NCBI GenBank assembly: GCA_947441875.1
Contig: CANEUR010000064.1
Location: forward strand, 1 to 6,203
Direction of reading: 5' to 3'
Length of the DNA stretch: 6,203 bases
Source of the DNA: Rickettsiales bacterium
GTDB lineage: Bacteria; Pseudomonadota; Alphaproteobacteria; Rickettsiales; UBA1997
Part shown: positions 1-6,203 of the stretch, piece after piece
Numbering within the stretch: the stretch's first letter is position 1
Layout of the letters: each line of letters opens with the position of its first letter
The notes under the pieces: generated by a model
The model's input: the letters and a program-made list of their open reading frames with translations, nothing else
Told to the model about the DNA's origin: nothing
Databases searched by the model: none
Translations under genes and position numbers: made by a program

Positions 1-4
1 AAAA

Positions 5-11
5 AAGGAAG
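5..11 (+). promoter_or_regulatory. Possible Shine-Dalgarno sequence before the VirB6-like ORF
   Basis: AAGGAAG lies 11 bases before the ATG at position 23, a slightly long but usable spacing. It is the only sequence argument for starting the gene at 23. The same bases also read as in-frame Lys-Glu codons, so this could equally be coding sequence of a longer gene that begins outside the window. Confidence 0.3.
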
Positions 12-22
12 AAGCAAAAAAT

Positions 23-3000
23 ATGGGCTTAAAGTTTGAGCTAAACACAGATGAATCAAATAATATTTTTATTAAAAATTGCTACAAATCAGATTCATCA
101 TTCAGCGAATCCTGTCAAGCCTCTTGTGGTGTAGAAAAAAAATGTACATTATGTAATGCAATGAAAATTGTTAATCCACAATTCAACTTAGCAGAAATCC
201 CCAATGCTAACATTGGAACAACTCAAAACGACTACTACACTTGCATAGAACCAAACGAAATATCTAAAGCAATTGCAGGCAGTTACAATATTACCGTAGC
301 AGTGAAAAATGAAAAAGATATCATCAATTATATTGATTTAATTCTTACTCCAATACTTGATTTACTTTATTCTAACAAAAAAGACTGCTTAATACCGATA
401 GATAACGAATCTTTATTAAAAAATCATCCTACTGCTTGTGACACACCAAATGATAAAAATACAAATTGCAAGAAATATACCATCACTCCTCAATACTGTA
501 AAAAAAATAGCGGTCTATGTAATGGCAAAAGTTACAATAAATCAAATCAAGAGGAAGATTCATATCCATCAACAATATACAAGCAAATGGATATCGAAAT
601 TACTAGAAATGCTGATGATAAAATTACCAATAGCGAAATTAAACCTATTAAAGATGTTACATCTAAATCGCAATGTCGACCTATCAAAACTGGTGAAATA
701 GAAAGGATTTATGAAATTATTTTAAACAATAATAGTTTTTCAAATGCAGTGCGTATGTCTACTGTTTTAATGGTGATGTTTTACGCAATCAGTTATTTAA
801 TGGGGGTAAGCAAATTAAATCAAGTAGAAATGCTTAACCGAATGTTTAAAATAGGTATTGTAGGTTTATTTTTAGATCCGCAATCAGGCTGGATGTGGTT
901 TAACAATTTAATTATTCAACCCTTTAATGATGGGGCTGATTATTTATCGTTTTTATTTGCCTCAGTTTTAGAACCAAATGACTCAACAGATTTCACAACA
1001 GCTCTAGCAAAGGGCGATTACAGTAATAGATCTGTATTATTTTCAACTTCTAACGATATTGTTAATTTATTTTTACAAGACGAAACTTGGAAAAAAATCG
1101 GAGCTTTATTCTTTTTTTCACTGTTTGGCCCTTTGTATGTTGCTGGCATTATTTATGTGATTTATATGTATGTTTTTGTGGTTGCAAATGTATTATTGGT
1201 TTATGTGGTTGCAAAATTGTTGATGGGAGTGTTGTTTTTAGTGGGGCCTATTTTTATTGCTTTTTTCTTATTTGAAAAAACTAAAGATTATTTTAATAAA
1301 TGGATAAAGAGTATTTTAAGCTATGCCTTTCAACAATTTTTTGTGATCTTCGCTTTAAACTTTTTTAATATGCTAATCTATCATCTGATAAAACTTGTTT
1401 TAGGTTTTAAAGTATGCTGGGACGAAGTATGGACAATAGACTTAGGCTTAATGACCTTTACCTTGCTCGAATTTTGGACACCTTACACCGAACCTTTTGT
1501 AACCAGAACTGGTAATAATCCAAGCTTGCATCAGTCAGCCCCAAGCTTTAGTAGTATTTTGTGCTTATATGTCATTGTACATATTATGAAAACTTTTATG
1601 CCACAAATAGCTCAGCTTGCCAATATAATAGTAGATGGAGTGTCCTCCGCTACTGATGCAGCTGGTAATATCAGTGGAGCAATGAAGGCAATGTATCAAG
1701 CAGCAAAAAACTATGTTTTAAAATCTACTCCTGCCAAAATTATCATAAGAGGAGCAAAATCAGCTGCCTATAAGGCCCTAGATAAAACCTTAGGCATTGG
1801 TCCTGAGGCCGAAAAGAGAAAAGAAAAAACTATGAAACACAGAAAAGATATGCTAGAAGATAGAGACAAAATAAGCGCCCAAACCAACAAAGCATTTGAA
1901 AAATTTAAAAACGATAATGCTGTTAAAATTGCCAGTGGCGAATTGAGTAAAGAAATGTTACGCGGAGCAAGAGAACAAATTTTAAAAGAACAAGCAAAAG
2001 AAGTGCAGATAGAAAGAGGTTTAAAACTGATGAAGGTAAGCAAATCACAATACAACAGAGCTCAAGGGAAAGAAAAAGAAAAAATGACAGCAAGAGCACT
2101 AAAAAAAGCAGAAAAAGCAAATTTTAGCTCCGATAAATATTTAAATCAAAAAGGCATCACTTTACAAGAGCTAAAAGCACATTCTTCATTGGCTGGCATT
2201 GCCTTTACCGGCTTTAAAGAAGGCGCACACAGAGGCGGAACCATCAATAAAAGCTTAACAGAAAAAAACAACAATATGTCAAGGCGTAATTATAAGGTTT
2301 CACAACTGCAGTTTAACAGAGGTTTGCAAAATCTTGACCCAGCACAGCAAAGACAAGCCATGACAGCAGTAGCTGCCAACAACAAACAAAATATAAGAAG
2401 TAATACTATTTTTGAAGCTTCACAAGGCTTACAAGGTAGAGCTGGTAACTTGGCTGGTATGGTCGGCGGTAGGGTTGGCATGGGAATTGGCCATGCTATA
2501 TCCAATAATTGGCTTAAAAAAATATCTAAAGAACATTTTAACAAATCTTATGCACAATTTTCTAGCCCTGGTTACAATTTAGCTTCAAATACCACTGCTC
2601 GAGGAATAGCTACAGAAACATTTATGTCTGCCTTTGGAGAGCCAGCACAAAGATTTGCTGGTGGTTTAATGGGTGCCACATCTGCAGTTATATCAACTCC
2701 TCCAGTAACAGTTGGTTTAAACATGGCCGCTGCAACTGGTGGTGCTATTGTTGGCGCTACTGCTGGTGCTGTTCGTGGTGCTGGCGTTGGTGCTTTTCGT
2801 GGTGCTGTTCGTGGTGTTGGCGTTGGTGGTGGCATTGGTGGTGGCGTTGGTGCTGGCGTTGGTGCTGTCGTTGGTGCTGCTGGTGGTGCTGTCGCTGGTG
2901 CTGGCGTTGGTGCTGTTCGTGGTTCTAGCATGCTTTATAACATAACAAATGATCAACTCACAAAAAAAATCATTAAAAATACAATAAGAGAACCAGATAA

Positions 3001-3256
3001 GAAAAAACAACCATATACTAGTGCAGAAGATGATATTCCTCATCCAACAGCATCATCAACAAGAGTGAACTTGCCGCCAGATATAGCGGCAGAACAATTA
3101 CAAGAAAAATTGCAAGCAACACCTGTATCAGATCCGGTCGACCGAACTCCATCAGATCAGGTCGACCGAACTCAATTAGATCCAGTCGACCGAACTCCAT
3201 CAGATCCAGTCTACAAAACAGATCATGCAAGAGAAGACGATTCTGAAAAAGATTAA
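23..3256 (+). CDS. VirB6/TrbL-family type IV secretion system membrane protein, rickettsial extended type
   Basis: VirB6-family proteins form part of the inner-membrane channel of type IV secretion systems; Rickettsiales carry several enlarged paralogues (rvhB6 group), and this 1077-codon ORF fits that type. Residues 1-220 are hydrophilic with twelve cysteines (C20, C31, C35, C41, C44, C75, C122, C139, C149, C159, C166, C218), suggesting a disulfide-bonded extracytoplasmic domain. The membrane core spans about 243-528, with hydrophobic segments near 243-263, 272-286, 359-381, 384-417, 430-457 and 508-528; the stretch after G408-P409 (IFIAFFLFEKTKDYFNKW) is the most family-like part. Residues 595-700 are Lys/Glu-rich and probably helical or coiled coil. 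Glycine-rich hydrophobic patches follow at 805-826 and 901-967, then a tail of octapeptide repeats at 1037-1066. No signal peptide follows M1 and the frame is open to the left edge (reading KKEEAKN before M1), so the real start may be upstream. Family call is firm; which paralogue is unknown. Confidence 0.85.
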   Translation: MGLKFELNTDESNNIFIKNCYKSDSSFSESCQASCGVEKKCTLCNAMKIVNPQFNLAEIPNANIGTTQNDYYTCIEPNEISKAIAGSYNITVAVKNEKDIINYIDLILTPILDLLYSNKKDCLIPIDNESLLKNHPTACDTPNDKNTNCKKYTITPQYCKKNSGLCNGKSYNKSNQEEDSYPSTIYKQMDIEITRNADDKITNSEIKPIKDVTSKSQCRPIKTGEIERIYEIILNNNSFSNAVRMSTVLMVMFYAISYLMGVSKLNQVEMLNRMFKIGIVGLFLDPQSGWMWFNNLIIQPFNDGADYLSFLFASVLEPNDSTDFTTALAKGDYSNRSVLFSTSNDIVNLFLQDETWKKIGALFFFSLFGPLYVAGIIYVIYMYVFVVANVLLVYVVAKLLMGVLFLVGPIFIAFFLFEKTKDYFNKWIKSILSYAFQQFFVIFALNFFNMLIYHLIKLVLGFKVCWDEVWTIDLGLMTFTLLEFWTPYTEPFVTRTGNNPSLHQSAPSFSSILCLYVIVHIMKTFMPQIAQLANIIVDGVSSATDAAGNISGAMKAMYQAAKNYVLKSTPAKIIIRGAKSAAYKALDKTLGIGPEAEKRKEKTMKHRKDMLEDRDKISAQTNKAFEKFKNDNAVKIASGELSKEMLRGAREQILKEQAKEVQIERGLKLMKVSKSQYNRAQGKEKEKMTARALKKAEKANFSSDKYLNQKGITLQELKAHSSLAGIAFTGFKEGAHRGGTINKSLTEKNNNMSRRNYKVSQLQFNRGLQNLDPAQQRQAMTAVAANNKQNIRSNTIFEASQGLQGRAGNLAGMVGGRVGMGIGHAISNNWLKKISKEHFNKSYAQFSSPGYNLASNTTARGIATETFMSAFGEPAQRFAGGLMGATSAVISTPPVTVGLNMAAATGGAIVGATAGAVRGAGVGAFRGAVRGVGVGGGIGGGVGAGVGAVVGAAGGAVAGAGVGAVRGSSMLYNITNDQLTKKIIKNTIREPDKKKQPYTSAEDDIPHPTASSTRVNLPPDIAAEQLQEKLQATPVSDPVDRTPSDQVDRTQLDPVDRTPSDPVYKTDHAREDDSEKD
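2723..2923 (+). repeat. Low-complexity Gly/Ala/Val-coding repeat block inside the VirB6-like gene
   Basis: About 200 bases are built from GGT, GCT, GGC and GTT codons, much richer in G and C than the surrounding gene. The 18-mer GGTGCTGGCGTTGGTGCT occurs exactly three times, at 2777-2794, 2849-2866 and 2897-2914. The offsets of 72 and 48 bases are multiples of 24, and every copy encodes GAGVGA in frame. GGTGCTGTTCGTGGT also recurs, at 2765 and 2801. The peptide (residues 901-967) is full of overlapping GxxxG patterns, with arginines at 918, 926, 930 and 966. This looks like growth by slippage or unequal exchange while keeping the frame. The long open frames in other registers here are artefacts of the repeat. 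Confidence 0.85.
3131..3220 (+). repeat. 24-base tandem repeat, three full units plus a decayed fourth, encoding an octapeptide
   Basis: Units begin at 3131, 3155, 3179 and 3203; the fourth diverges after GATCCAGT. They encode DPVDRTPS, DQVDRTQL, DPVDRTPS and DPVYKTDH at the extreme C terminus of the VirB6-like protein (residues 1037-1068). Every unit starts with GATC, and the first three contain GTCGAC, which widens to the 10-base palindrome CGGTCGACCG in unit 1. The first unit has 14 G or C in 24 bases, clearly above the local average. Because the unit is a multiple of three, copy-number change would lengthen or shorten the protein without a frameshift. Confidence 0.9.
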
Positions 3257-3408
3257 TCATAAATATTGCATTATGAGATACGATGGGAATTGGTATTATA
3301 TTTTACTTTACTTTTTTTTGATGCTAATTAAAATTTTTATCTTTAAATCGAATGTTACGCAAATACAACAGTACCTTAAAACTATCACCAAATTTTTAAA
3401 CCAAAACT

Positions 3409-4470
3409 ATGTTTAACGACAAAAACCAAATTATCGCCACTTTACAATTAATTCGCTCCGAAAAAATTGGGGCCATTACTTTTTTTAAACTACTTAACAA
3501 GTATAAAAATCCACAAAATATTGTGACAAATCTACAAAGTAGTCAGAATAATTTTAACCTCATTCCTACTCATCTTGCTCTTGAAGAATATCAAAAAACC
3601 ATCGATAGTGGGGCAGAATTCATTACATATTCTAACCCTCTCTATCCAGAATTGTTGCAACAAATAACAGATAAACCGCCACTAATTACCGTTTTAGGCA
3701 ACATCGATTTATTAAAAAAACCTAAAATTAGCATTGTTGGCCCGCGTAATGCTTCTTTCAATGGCACAAATCATGCCAAACAATTTGCCAAAGTTTTAGG
3801 CAATAATGGTTTTGTCTGTGTTTCTGGTTTAGCAAACGGAGTTGATACCGCAACTCATAAAGCATCAATCCTTTCTGGCACTATAGCCGTTTTACCTTCT
3901 GGCATTAACATTATTTATCCTGCCGAAAATAAATCTTTATATCACGAAATCATTAAGTATGGCTTGCTAATTTCAGAATTTGCCAATAATTTTACTCCAA
4001 AATCTTATAGCTTTATTCAGAGAAACCGCATCATTTCTGGGCTATCACTTGCCACTATTGTTGCCGAAGCTGGCATTTCTTCTGGCAGTTTACTTACTGC
4101 ACGCTTTGCTCTTGAACAAAATCGAGAAGTTTTTGCTGTGCCAGGGTCCATCTCTGATCCTCGATATTACGGCACTAATCAACTAATTAAACAAGGTGCT
4201 AATATTTTAACTTCTATCAACGATGTTTTAACTAATTTTAACATTGCCAACACTAAACAACAAGAGTCGCCAGCCAAAAATACAAGCTTTACCTACCTTG
4301 ATAACGAGTTAAAGCAACAAATTTTAAATTATCTTAACTTCGATCCCATCAGTCTTGATGCTTTAGTAAAAGTGTTCAAAGTTCCCATTCAAAAATTTAA
4401 TGTTGCAATTTCTGAACTCGAAATGGCTGATAAAATTAAAATTGAATACAACAAAATTAGCAAGATATAA
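3409..4470 (+). CDS. dprA: DNA-processing protein DprA (Smf family)
   Basis: DprA binds incoming single-stranded DNA in the cytoplasm and helps load RecA during natural transformation; it is also kept in many bacteria not known to be competent. The 353 residues are full length. Residues 1-60 form the small helical N-terminal domain (LQLIRSEKIGAITFFKLL). The Rossmann-like core shows SIVGPRNAS (108-116), VSGLANGVD (138-146), the YPAEN segment after the IAVLPSGIN strand, RNRIISGLS (205-213), SGSLLTA (225-231), VPGS (244-247) and GTNQLIKQGA (255-264). Residues 300-353 match the C-terminal winged-helix domain. The usual SGLARGID reads SGLANGVD here, with N143 in place of arginine. The start is fixed because an in-frame TAA lies at 3397-3399, just upstream of the ATG. 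No good Shine-Dalgarno sequence precedes it, and I could not assign a convincing promoter in the 152-base spacer. It is convergent with the downstream gene. Confidence 0.96.
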   Translation: MFNDKNQIIATLQLIRSEKIGAITFFKLLNKYKNPQNIVTNLQSSQNNFNLIPTHLALEEYQKTIDSGAEFITYSNPLYPELLQQITDKPPLITVLGNIDLLKKPKISIVGPRNASFNGTNHAKQFAKVLGNNGFVCVSGLANGVDTATHKASILSGTIAVLPSGINIIYPAENKSLYHEIIKYGLLISEFANNFTPKSYSFIQRNRIISGLSLATIVAEAGISSGSLLTARFALEQNREVFAVPGSISDPRYYGTNQLIKQGANILTSINDVLTNFNIANTKQQESPAKNTSFTYLDNELKQQILNYLNFDPISLDALVKVFKVPIQKFNVAISELEMADKIKIEYNKISKI

Positions 4471-4471
4471 T

Positions 4472-4493
4472 GCCAATGTTGTAGCAACAGTGC
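4472..4493. terminator. Imperfect hairpin between convergent genes, possible weak bidirectional terminator
   Basis: TGTTG (4477-4481) and CAACA (4485-4489) are perfect inverted repeats around a three-base TAG loop. The stem extends imperfectly outward through A4475-T4491, C4473-G4492 and G4472-C4493, with one mismatch and one bulge. It fills most of the 31-base gap between the stops of dprA and pheA, where a shared terminator would be expected. No real run of T follows on either strand, so the call rests mainly on position and symmetry. Confidence 0.3.
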
Positions 4494-4501
4494 TATTATT
4501 A

Positions 4502-5347
4502 CTATTCTTTTCTGGTAGAGCTAGCATAATAAATGCCAAGCAATTTTACTTCTTGCGAAAAAAAGCCTAGTTCTTCTAGTGCTAATCGAACATTGTTTTG
4601 TTGTGGATGCCCGTTAATGCTAATAAAAAATCGAGCCTGCTTTGAAACTCCTCCCGGAATATAGCTTTCAAGTTTCACAATACCCACATTATTAGTGGCA
4701 AAACCTCCCAAAGCTTTATAAAGTGCCCCAGAAATATTGCGAATGGTAAAAAATAACGAGGTAATAGTAGGCTTTGCAACAAAATCAATTTCTGGTTGAG
4801 TTTTAGCAATAACAATAAAAATGGTGATGTTTTGATCTTTAGCATCTTGAATATTTTCTGCTAATAATTGTAAATTATATTTTTGAATAGCAAAATGAGA
4901 ACAAATAGCTCCTAGATTTTTTTGCCCAGTTTGTTGATGATGTAAAAAAACCATCTCGGCAGCAACTGCAGTATTAATGTTTTCTTGTTTTTCTATTTTT
5001 CGTTCTTGTAAAAAATTTTGACATTGCATTAAAGCTTGTGGATGAGAAATCACTTTAGTGATATCAACAATGCTAGATCCTCTCGATCCTGCCAATTGAT
5101 GATTAACAACAAAAAAATGCTCAGCAATAATATTTAATTGATACTTTTGCAATAAATGGTGAATTTCAGCAACTCTACCAGCATAAGAATTTTCAAGAGG
5201 CACTAAACCATAATGCACTTCATTGTTTTGAACTGCTAAAAAAACTTCTTCAAATGTTGAGTAATTTTTAGTGGCAAGTTGTGGGTAAAATTGCAAGCAA
5301 GCCAAGTTTGAGTTGGCTCCAGCAATACCTTGAAAAGCTATTTTCAT
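4502..5347 (-). CDS. pheA: Prephenate dehydratase, monofunctional, with C-terminal ACT domain
   Basis: Prephenate dehydratase converts prephenate to phenylpyruvate in phenylalanine synthesis. This 281-residue protein has no chorismate mutase domain, and its length is normal for the monofunctional form. The catalytic region (1-185) shows the N-terminal FQGIAGANSNLA, VPLENS (49-54), AGRVAEIHHLL, SHPQAL (101-106) and INTAVAA (124-130). The ACT domain (about 195-275) has GALYKAL (207-213) and KLESY (225-229), which correspond to the phenylalanine-sensing motifs. Three positions differ from the usual family pattern: the Thr-Arg-Phe active-site motif reads T175-I176-F177, GAYSH reads GANSN, and DTA reads NTA. 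The threonine is kept. The frame is intact, so this is not an obvious pseudogene, but activity cannot be assumed. The start is at the canonical MKIAFQG and overlaps the upstream hydrolase stop by four bases; no Shine-Dalgarno is seen, which fits translational coupling. Family call is firm, function less so. Confidence 0.92.
   Translation of the reverse strand: MKIAFQGIAGANSNLACLQFYPQLATKNYSTFEEVFLAVQNNEVHYGLVPLENSYAGRVAEIHHLLQKYQLNIIAEHFFVVNHQLAGSRGSSIVDITKVISHPQALMQCQNFLQERKIEKQENINTAVAAEMVFLHHQQTGQKNLGAICSHFAIQKYNLQLLAENIQDAKDQNITIFIVIAKTQPEIDFVAKPTITSLFFTIRNISGALYKALGGFATNNVGIVKLESYIPGGVSKQARFFISINGHPQQNNVRLALEELGFFSQEVKLLGIYYASSTRKE
5344..5347 (-). promoter_or_regulatory. ATGA stop/start overlap joining the hydrolase gene to pheA
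   Basis: Read on the minus strand, the ATG of pheA (5347-5345) and the TGA of the metallo-hydrolase (5346-5344) share bases as ATGA. With no Shine-Dalgarno sequence before pheA, ribosomes finishing the hydrolase probably reinitiate on pheA, so the two genes are likely co-transcribed and coupled. Confidence 0.65.
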
Positions 5348-6203
5348 GGTAAAATTAGTTGTTGTCCGGGTTGTAATGTTAAAAATTGTTTTTCTTGGAT
5401 ATTTTGCTGTTGTAAGGCTTGTTTTAAATCAGAGGCTGGGTCAAAAAAATTATCGGAAGCCATAGGAAAAGTTTCAAAATGCATAGCCACAGCTTGTTTT
5501 GCTTGCAATTGTTGCATGGCAACCACTGCCTCTTTTGGGCTAGTGTGATGCTTACTCATAAAACTTTCTGGCTTGTAGGCTCCGATTGGTAAAAAAGCCA
5601 AATCAAAGCCATTAAATTGCTTGCCAGCATCGAAAAAATGATTATCAAAACCTGTATCGCCAGCAAAATAAATTTTTACTAACTGCTCATTGTTAAGTTT
5701 TGCTTGCATAGCAAAAGCACCCCATAAAGTAGCATTATTGCCAAATAAATATCGTTTTGACCAATGTTTTGCAGGTAAGAAACTAATTTGCAAGTTTTGA
5801 TTAAACATAAAAGACTGCCCCCAATCAAGCTCTGTGCAGTTTAGTTGTAAATTTTTTAGATGATTTAAAAAATAACACATACCTAAGCCTACAAAAAAAT
5901 GTGGGTTAGAATGTTTTTTCAGTTGTTTTACAGTTGGTAAATCAAGATGATCGTAATGTGAATGGCTAATTAGCACTGCATCAATTTTTGGTAAATCGTC
6001 AAAATTAATACCAGGTTTTTTGGCTCTTTTTGGCCCAGCAAAACTTATGGGGCTTGCTCTATCAGACCAAATAGGATCGGTTAAAATATTTAACCCAGCA
6101 AACTGAATAAGAAAAGTAGAATGCCCCACAAAAGTGCTAATAATTTGGTGGTTATCAACTTTTTTTTCTGGAATAATAGTTTTAACCTCAATTTCTTGCT
6201 GTG
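5344..6203 (-). CDS. MBL-fold metallo-hydrolase, NAPE-PLD-like (5' end cut by the window edge)
   Basis: This is a metallo-beta-lactamase-fold hydrolase of the subgroup that includes N-acyl-phosphatidylethanolamine phospholipase D. Numbered from the valine codon at 6129, metal-binding residues are visible as H56-x-H58-x-D60-H61 in ISHSHYDHLD, H122 in PAKHWS, D158 in FAGDTG and H217 in AMHFETF. Family hallmarks also include GHSTFLIQ, ILTDPIWSDRASP, GPKR, LPIGAY and SPKEA. A start codon at 6129 (GTG) is not believable: it would cut into the conserved first strand, and the frame stays open to the right edge, reading EVKTIIPEKKVDNHQIISTF before it. The gene therefore begins outside the window, and I estimate that 40-80 N-terminal residues are missing. 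The usual HWGTF-like motif reads HFETF. Bacterial members have uncertain substrates, so lipid phosphodiesterase activity is only a possibility. It lies directly upstream of pheA, with a four-base overlap. Confidence 0.9.
   Translation of the reverse strand, partial: QQEIEVKTIIPEKKVDNHQIISTFVGHSTFLIQFAGLNILTDPIWSDRASPISFAGPKRAKKPGINFDDLPKIDAVLISHSHYDHLDLPTVKQLKKHSNPHFFVGLGMCYFLNHLKNLQLNCTELDWGQSFMFNQNLQISFLPAKHWSKRYLFGNNATLWGAFAMQAKLNNEQLVKIYFAGDTGFDNHFFDAGKQFNGFDLAFLPIGAYKPESFMSKHHTSPKEAVVAMQQLQAKQAVAMHFETFPMASDNFFDPASDLKQALQQQNIQEKQFLTLQPGQQLILP

Noticed and set aside
1768..2544. Leu/Ser-rich minus-strand ORFs inside the VirB6-like gene
   Set aside because: They are antisense shadows of the Lys/Glu-rich coding strand, with no family resemblance and no start signals.
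2572..3043. Minus-strand ORFs rich in Thr, Ser, Asn, Ala and Pro opposite the glycine-rich block, and a Leu/Val-rich plus-strand ORF in another frame (2739-2945)
   Set aside because: They arise because the GGT/GCT/GGC repeat has no stop codons in several frames. Their composition is purely repetitive, and the VirB6-like frame is continuous through the region.
3131..3202. The palindromic repeats considered as a CRISPR array or a Rickettsia palindromic element
   Set aside because: The units are only 24 bases, directly abutting with no spacers, and far shorter than the roughly 100-base or longer palindromic elements; they read as an in-frame peptide repeat.
3257..3276. TCATAA/TTATGA six-base inverted repeat right after the VirB6-like stop, considered as a terminator
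   Set aside because: The stem is almost all A-T with an eight-base loop and no following T run, so it would be too weak.
3266..3299. TTGCAT and TATTAT considered as a -35/-10 promoter pair for dprA
   Set aside because: The spacing is 22 bases, too long for a standard sigma-70-type promoter, and AT-rich spacers give such matches by chance.
3273..3416. Possible 47-residue single-membrane-span protein in the spacer before dprA (ATG at 3273, overlapping the dprA start by 8 bases)
   Set aside because: It has no Shine-Dalgarno sequence, and its hydrophobic character follows from T-rich, AT-rich spacer DNA. I recognise no family, so chance is the simpler explanation.
5330..5548. Cysteine-rich plus-strand ORF of 72 codons opposite the metallo-hydrolase gene
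   Set aside because: It is antisense to a well-conserved coding region, and its cysteines come from Gln/Ala codons on the other strand (TGC and TGT opposite GCA and ACA).

Overview
The window looks like the chromosome of an AT-rich, obligately host-associated alphaproteobacterium, most likely a member of the Rickettsiales. The reasons are the low GC content (roughly a third, by eye), the large VirB6-family protein of the expanded type seen in rickettsial (rvh) type IV secretion systems, a DprA of rickettsial flavour, and alphaproteobacterial-type PheA and metallo-hydrolase genes. No rRNA, tRNA, CRISPR array, insertion sequence or phage gene is visible.

Layout. Positions 1-3256 (+) are almost entirely one long VirB6/TrbL-like gene. 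It has a cysteine-rich N-terminal region, a polytopic membrane core, a charged helical stretch, a glycine/alanine-rich hydrophobic block, and a tail of short tandem peptide repeats. Its frame is open to the left edge, so the true start may lie outside the window. A 152-base AT-rich spacer follows, then dprA (3409-4470, +), the DNA-uptake/recombination mediator. A 31-base gap holding a small imperfect hairpin separates dprA from a convergent pair on the minus strand: an NAPE-PLD-like metallo-beta-lactamase-fold hydrolase (cut by the right edge) followed by pheA (prephenate dehydratase). The hydrolase stop and the pheA start overlap as ATGA, which points to one transcript and probable translational coupling.

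How the genes fit together. The VirB6 protein would sit in the inner membrane as part of a type IV secretion channel; no other vir gene is in view. DprA would act in the cytoplasm, loading RecA on incoming single-stranded DNA. The hydrolase-pheA pair is metabolic, but no pathway joins the two proteins obviously. I see no clear new multi-gene system. The points most worth a second look are the two repeat-built segments in the C-terminal part of the VirB6 protein, and a PheA that lacks the arginine of its usual Thr-Arg-Phe active-site motif.
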